From Nesterenkonia cremea (lineage in GTDB: Bacteria; Actinomycetota; Actinomycetes; Actinomycetales; Micrococcaceae): a DNA stretch of 64,000 bases. Below are positions 59,934 to 64,000 of this stretch, one piece after another. How positions within the stretch are numbered: position 1 is the first letter of the stretch; each line of letters starts with the position of its first letter. The position numbers and the translations under genes are program-made. Under the pieces are notes generated by a model. That model was given only the letters and a program-made list of their open reading frames with translations. It was not told the origin of the DNA and made no database searches. The stretch is from contig NZ_BMIS01000012.1 in assembly GCF_014642675.1 (NCBI RefSeq), positions 341 to 64,340 on the forward strand. Direction: 5' to 3'.

Positions 59934-60647
59934 CTAGCGCGCCAAATCATCAAACTGGGAGTGCGAGGACCGGCTGGCCTCCGCGCCGGGTGCGCCGTAG
60001 ACATGCACCTCGCCCAGCAACGTCCACCCCAGGAATTCGTAGAGTTCCCGGCCGTCCCCGGTGGCGACAAGCAGGCCCTCCTCCACGTCCTGCTCCAACG
60101 CGATCGCGATCAGTGCGCGGGTCACAAAGGTTCCCAGGCCCTGACGCCGGAAGTTCGGGGAGGTGAAGATGCGGTCCAGGATCGCGTAGTTGCCGACCAC
60201 GGCGACCCGCCCGCGTGCGGCGACCTGAGCTTCATCGCCCTCGTCGTCGAAGACGGTGAACAGAGTCCACCCCTCGAAGTCCTGCCGCTTGGTGGTGTAG
60301 CCCTCCGGAGTGATCGGGTCCTCGACGTCCTGAGTGTCCATATCGACGACCATCAGCTTCTCTTCGTCGCTGATCTTCTCCAGCCCGTCGATGCTGGCGG
60401 CGTCCAGGGTCTCGTCCCCGGGCGCGGCGACGATGGTGAGCAGTCGCTCCGGGCTCTTGGCCACCGAGGAGGAGACTTTGCGCAGGTCGGTCTCCTCAGG
60501 GGAGAAGATGACGTATTCCCACGCATCGGAGTCGCCGGAGCGCAGGGCCGAGTGGACGGCGCCCTCATGGCTGACGTCATAGTCATGGGTCCTCGCCCAG
60601 CCGGTGACCCAATCCCGGACGAGTGCGTCGTTCAGCTCACTAGTCAT
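59934..60647 (-). CDS. GNAT-family N-acetyltransferase
   Basis: 237 residues. The C-terminal part (about 135-215) is the acetyl-CoA fold, with NFRRQGLGTFVTRALI as the Q/RxxGxG/A pyrophosphate loop and GRELYEFLGWTLLGEVHVYG as the last strands. The N-terminal 125 residues are acidic and may determine the substrate, which is unknown. The ATG at 60647 has a TATGGT box 6 bases upstream (60654-60659), so it is likely leaderless. It is divergent from trhO. Confidence 0.85.
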   Translation of the reverse strand: MTSELNDALVRDWVTGWARTHDYDVSHEGAVHSALRSGDSDAWEYVIFSPEETDLRKVSSSVAKSPERLLTIVAAPGDETLDAASIDGLEKISDEEKLMVVDMDTQDVEDPITPEGYTTKRQDFEGWTLFTVFDDEGDEAQVAARGRVAVVGNYAILDRIFTSPNFRRQGLGTFVTRALIAIALEQDVEEGLLVATGDGRELYEFLGWTLLGEVHVYGAPGAEASRSSHSQFDDLAR

Positions 60648-60734
60648 GCAACGACCATATAAGAGGTCCGGCGGTTAGACCATAGGGAATCTGCACCTCA
60701 GCGACTGCCGGTGCCTGGATCGGGCCTTCGACGG

Positions 60735-60740
60735 TACCCT
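60735..60740 (+). promoter_or_regulatory. -10 box of trhO (leaderless)
   Basis: TACCCT with exactly 7 bases to the GTG at 60748. Confidence 0.4.
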
Positions 60741-60747
60741 CATAGGA

Positions 60748-61707
60748 GTGAATGAATCCCGCATCGTCCTGTATTACGCCTTCACGCCGCTCCCCGATCC
60801 GGAGGCCGTGAAGCTCTGGCAGCACACGCTGTGCCGCGAGTTGGGCCTGAAGGGCCGCATCCTGATCTCGGAGCACGGGATCAACGGCACCGTCGGCGGC
60901 GATATGAAGGCCGTGAAGAAGTATGTGAAGCAGACCCGCTCCTATGCGCCCTTCAAGTCCATGGAGTTCAAATGGTCCGAAGGCGGCGCCGAGCAGTTCC
61001 CGCGCCTCTCCGTGAAGGTCAGGCCCGAACTGGTGGCCTTCGGGGTGCCGGAGGAGGTCGAGGTGGACTCCTCCGGCGTCGTCGGGGGCGGTGAGCATCT
61101 GAAGCCGGAGCAGGTCCACGAGCTGGTGGAGCGCAAGCGTGCCGAGGGCACCGAGGTGACCTTCTTCGACGGCCGCAACGCCATGGAGGCCCAGATCGGC
61201 CGGTTCAAGGACGCCGTGGTGCCTGACACCGAGACCACCCGCGACTTCATCCGCGAGCTGGACTCCGGCAGATATGACCATCTGAAGGACCAGCCGGTGG
61301 TCACCTACTGCACCGGTGGCATCCGCTGCGAGGTGCTCTCCTCGCTGATGCGCAGGCGCGGGTTCCAGGACGTCTACCAGATCGACGGCGGGATCGTCCG
61401 CTACGGCGAGACCTACGGCGACTCCGGCCTCTGGGAGGGCGAGCTCTACGTCTTCGACGGCCGGATGAACACCCGCTTCAGCGAGGACGCCGAGACCATC
61501 GGCGAATGCTCCAGCTGCGGCGGCCCCACCTCCGAGTTCTACAACTGCATGGACCGCGGCTGCTCCACGCTGAAGCTCTACTGCCAGGACTGCCGACACA
61601 TCCCGGAGACCCAGCGGTGTGCGAACTGCGAGGCGCGGCTGCAGGAGAATCCGGACCACCCCAACTCCGGTCCGCTGGAGAAGCCCCGCCGCTCCCAGCA
61701 GGCCTGA
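60748..61707 (+). CDS. trhO: tRNA uridine(34) hydroxylase (rhodanese-like, YceA/TrhO)
   Basis: 319 residues. TrhO forms ho5U34 in tRNA using oxygen. Order: an N-terminal ferredoxin-like domain ([17 protein letters not shown]), a rhodanese domain with active-site CTGGIRCE, and a C-terminal zinc-like region with [20 protein letters not shown] and CANCEA. All catalytic and metal cysteines are present. The GTG at 60748 has AGGA directly abutting it and is probably leaderless. With the candidate queuosine operon this is a second gene acting on wobble position 34. Confidence 0.92.
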   Translation: MNESRIVLYYAFTPLPDPEAVKLWQHTLCRELGLKGRILISEHGINGTVGGDMKAVKKYVKQTRSYAPFKSMEFKWSEGGAEQFPRLSVKVRPELVAFGVPEEVEVDSSGVVGGGEHLKPEQVHELVERKRAEGTEVTFFDGRNAMEAQIGRFKDAVVPDTETTRDFIRELDSGRYDHLKDQPVVTYCTGGIRCEVLSSLMRRRGFQDVYQIDGGIVRYGETYGDSGLWEGELYVFDGRMNTRFSEDAETIGECSSCGGPTSEFYNCMDRGCSTLKLYCQDCRHIPETQRCANCEARLQENPDHPNSGPLEKPRRSQQA

Positions 61708-61793
61708 GGACGTCCGCGGGCGGCCCCCGCGACGCCAGGAGTGCACAGCCTGTGCCCGAGCTGCCCACGCCGCTGTGAGAGAGAAGGAAGAGC

Positions 61794-63554
61794 ATGACGA
61801 CGACGCCGACCCCTCCGGCCCCCGCCGCCGCGGAGAAGAGCCTGATCGCCCGCCTGCGCGCGGACCTGGCCGCAGCCCGGTTCACCAATGATGAGGTGGC
61901 CCAGCTGCTGGGGGCCGATGCCGTCGCCGCCCTGGACCGGGAGCAGATCGTCCCGGGCCAGCTGCGCATCCTCGAGCTCTTCGCCCAGGCTGCCGGGACT
62001 CAGCGCCCGCGCCCGGCCGACCAGGCCGGAGACCGTCCCGCCACCGGCTCCGCGCCGCTCTCCCCGCGGGCCGGACGGGCCATCACCGCCCGGGCCGACG
62101 CCGAGCAGGTGGACCCCTGTGCTGTGCTCACCGGCCTATGGCTGCTGGCCCTGGACGTCACCGCCGAACAGCTCGACGCCTCCCTGCCCCAGGTCCGCAC
62201 CGAGGGCCTGGAGCAGCTGAACCTGGTCCGCAGCGAGGTCACCCTTGAGGGGACCTTCGTCCGGCCGCAGGTGGATCTGCGCCCCTATGAGGCCGAACAG
62301 CAGGAGGGCACCGCTCATCTGTGGGTGACCAGCGACCTCTCGGCACACCAGATGGACGGGCCGCTGCCGGCCGACCATGTGCTCGGCGTCGGGCAGGCCA
62401 GCCTGACCCTGGCCTCCATCACCCACCGCCCGCAGGTGCGCCGCGCGTTGGATGTGGGCACCGGCTGCGGGATCCAGCTCTTCCACCTGCTCGATCACGC
62501 CGAGCACGTGGTGGGCACCGACCTCTCCGAGCGCGCTCTGGACTTCACTCGCTTCAACCTGCTGCTCAACACCGAGGCGCTGGGCCTGGACCCGGAGGAC
62601 CTGGGTGCGCGGGTGGAGCTGCTCCACGGCAGCCTGCTGGAGCCGGTGGCCGGGCGCAGCTTCGACCTGGTGGTCTCCAATCCGCCGTTCGTCATCACGC
62701 CCCGGACCGAGGATGAGTCGGCGGAGGAGCGCTACACCTACCGCGACGGCGGCCGCGAGGGTGACACCCTCATGGAGGAGCTCATCACCGGACTGCCGGA
62801 GATCCTCACCGCGGGCGCCACTGCCCAGATGCTGGGCAACTGGGAGATCCACCGCGGCACTGAGGGGTCCGGAGGCTGGTCCGAGCGCCCGCGCAGCTGG
62901 GCCCTGGCCGCAGGTCTGCACGCCTGGTTCGTCCAGCGGGACTTCCAGAACCCGGCCGGCTATGCCGAGACCTGGCTGCGGGACGCTTCCGAGGAGCGAG
63001 ATCTGGCCGACTACCGGCGTCGCTATGCCGACTATCTGCAGGACTTCGAGGACCGCGGCGTGGCCGGAGTGGGCTTCGGGATGATCTGGCTGCAGAAGCC
63101 GGTCCCGGGCGCACCGGCGTCGGGCTCTGTGGAGGAGCCCGACGGCGTCGACACCTCCGATGGTCTGTGGCGGCGCTTCGAGGAGCTGACCGGGGAGGTC
63201 CAGCAGCCGTTGGGCCCGGTGATCGGCCGCACCGCCGAGCGCGCTCTGGCCGTGCGTGAGGATGCGGCGGCCGCGCTGGAGCAGATCCTGATCGCCCCGG
63301 AGGATGTGACCGAGGAGCGCTATCAGCGCTTCGGCGCTCAGCATCCTGAGGTCATCCTGGCCCGTCAGGGCGGCGGGCTCCGGCGCGCGCGTCCGGTCAG
63401 CAGCGCGGCGGCCGGTCTGCTGGGCGCGGCCGACGGTGAGTTCACCGTCTCCCAGCTGATCACCGCCGTGGCCTCGCTGATCGACGCCGAGGAGGAGCCC
63501 CTGCGCGAGGAGATCCTCGACCTCTACGTCGAAGGCTTCCTCACCCACCCCTGA
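61794..63554 (+). CDS. SAM-dependent methyltransferase with DUF7059/DUF7782-type flanking domains
   Basis: 586 residues. The central class I methyltransferase has RRALDVGTGCGIQLFHLL (SAM loop), VVGTDLSERALDF, and VVSNPPFVITP, an NPPF catalytic motif of N6-adenine or N5-glutamine methyltransferases (HemK/TrmN6-like). The N-terminal 190 residues and the C-terminal 140 are actinobacteria-specific domains. It lies upstream of topA as in related genomes. The target is unknown; RNA, DNA or a release-factor-like glutamine are all possible. The ATG at 61794 follows GAAGGAAGAGC. Confidence 0.88.
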   Translation: MTTTPTPPAPAAAEKSLIARLRADLAAARFTNDEVAQLLGADAVAALDREQIVPGQLRILELFAQAAGTQRPRPADQAGDRPATGSAPLSPRAGRAITARADAEQVDPCAVLTGLWLLALDVTAEQLDASLPQVRTEGLEQLNLVRSEVTLEGTFVRPQVDLRPYEAEQQEGTAHLWVTSDLSAHQMDGPLPADHVLGVGQASLTLASITHRPQVRRALDVGTGCGIQLFHLLDHAEHVVGTDLSERALDFTRFNLLLNTEALGLDPEDLGARVELLHGSLLEPVAGRSFDLVVSNPPFVITPRTEDESAEERYTYRDGGREGDTLMEELITGLPEILTAGATAQMLGNWEIHRGTEGSGGWSERPRSWALAAGLHAWFVQRDFQNPAGYAETWLRDASEERDLADYRRRYADYLQDFEDRGVAGVGFGMIWLQKPVPGAPASGSVEEPDGVDTSDGLWRRFEELTGEVQQPLGPVIGRTAERALAVREDAAAALEQILIAPEDVTEERYQRFGAQHPEVILARQGGGLRRARPVSSAAAGLLGAADGEFTVSQLITAVASLIDAEEEPLREEILDLYVEGFLTHP

Positions 63555-63598
63555 GCTTCCACCCGCCTCCGCCGCACAGACCTGAGAAACCCCGCTGT

Positions 63599-63604
63599 TA
63601 TAGT
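63599..63604 (+). promoter_or_regulatory. -10 box of topA
   Basis: TATAGT followed by a leader of about 50 bases with AGGAGA before the GTG. No convincing -35 is visible. A GAAACCCCGC word just upstream also occurs in the hairpin at 18074. Confidence 0.4.
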
Positions 63605-63661
63605 GAGCTTCCGACGGCCCGTCCGTCGTATACGCACCCGTCACCTGGTTCTAGGAGAGCA

Positions 63662-64000
63662 GTGCCCGCAGGCAAGAAGCTCGTGATCGTCGAGTCCCCG
63701 GCCAAGTCCAAGTCCATCGCCAAGTATCTGGGCGATGACTTCATCGTCGACGCATCGGCCGGGCATATCCGTGACCTGCCGCAGCCCTCCGATCTGCCTG
63801 CGGACATGAAGAAGGGCCCCTTCGGCAAGTTCGCGGTGAATCCGGAGGAGGGCTTCAAGCCCTACTACGTGATCTCCGACTCCAAGAAGTCCAAGGTGCG
63901 GGAGCTCAAGGCGCGGCTGAAGGAAGCCGATGAGCTCTATCTGGCCCCCGATGCCGACCGCGAGGGTGAGGCCATCGCGTGGCATCTCCTGGAGGTCCTC
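63662..64000 (+). CDS. topA: DNA topoisomerase I, 5' part (runs off the window)
   Basis: The first 113 codons, open to the window end. GTG at 63662 follows AGGAGA with 5 bases spacing. The TOPRIM domain is plain: LVIVESPAKSKSIAKYLG holds the catalytic Glu and LAPDADREGEAIAWHL the metal-binding DxD. Type IA topoisomerases relax negative supercoils and are essential. Its place downstream of the methyltransferase and SftH-type helicase completes the mycobacteria-like gene order. Confidence 0.95.
   Translation, partial: MPAGKKLVIVESPAKSKSIAKYLGDDFIVDASAGHIRDLPQPSDLPADMKKGPFGKFAVNPEEGFKPYYVISDSKKSKVRELKARLKEADELYLAPDADREGEAIAWHLLEVL

Noticed and set aside
58950-60662. 570-codon plus-strand open frame
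   Set aside because: Antisense to the homocysteine methyltransferase and GNAT genes, both with clear motifs; no domain of its own.

Overview
The window is high-GC DNA from an actinomycete. GTG and TTG starts, dense ATGA-type gene overlaps, TAnnnT -10 boxes, a GlxR-type Crp, DUF3073, DUF4244 (Flp pilin), Ssd/Tad genes and MarP all point to Actinomycetota. Many exported proteins are very acidic, which suggests a halotolerant member of the Micrococcaceae (Nesterenkonia-like). That genus-level guess is inference.

Bases 1-4060 are an accessory patch. It holds the end of one IS3 transposase, a Cu/Zn superoxide dismutase lipoprotein, an Asp-box beta-propeller lipoprotein behind a 17-bp palindrome, a second IS3 element with a frameshifted orfB, and a TnsA-like endonuclease stump cut off at the IS edge. 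From 4100 the chromosome looks ordinary: clpB with a SigH/SigR-like promoter overlapped by an HspR (HAIR) site, ogt, a septum-formation-type membrane protein with a Gly-Ser hexamer repeat, DUF3073, a sirtuin, and a DHA2 exporter with its TetR regulator.

Bases 12821-18006 form a five-gene minus-strand operon: nucleoside hydrolase, ECF S component, EcfT, fused EcfA-EcfA, and a YhhQ/VUT transporter. I read it as a candidate queuosine/queuine salvage unit. Then come purM and purF, small regulatory and membrane genes, a DUF5819/HTTM pair, a sterol-carrier-like protein, an asparaginase, and one ORF that fuses PurD to PurC. A BacNav-like channel and a heterodimeric ABC exporter with one degenerate half follow.

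Bases 32710-64000 follow the gene order I recall for the Mycobacterium tuberculosis Rv3683-Rv3646c block: metallophosphoesterase, PonA-type PBP, DUF4177, RidA, Crp, MarP, Acs, Nth, NUDIX, Ssd-TadABC, Flp/TadE/Rv3654c, SftH-type helicase, topA. Differences here are an ATP-grasp ligase where WhiB4 and ArsA-like genes would sit, a Tad locus split by four unrelated genes with its pilin half on the other strand, and a metNIQ operon with a long structured leader.

At least ten genes have a TAnnnT box 6-8 bases before the start codon, so leaderless transcription looks common. No rRNA, convincing tRNA, CRISPR array or phage was seen. No stretch over 300 bases lacks a gene.
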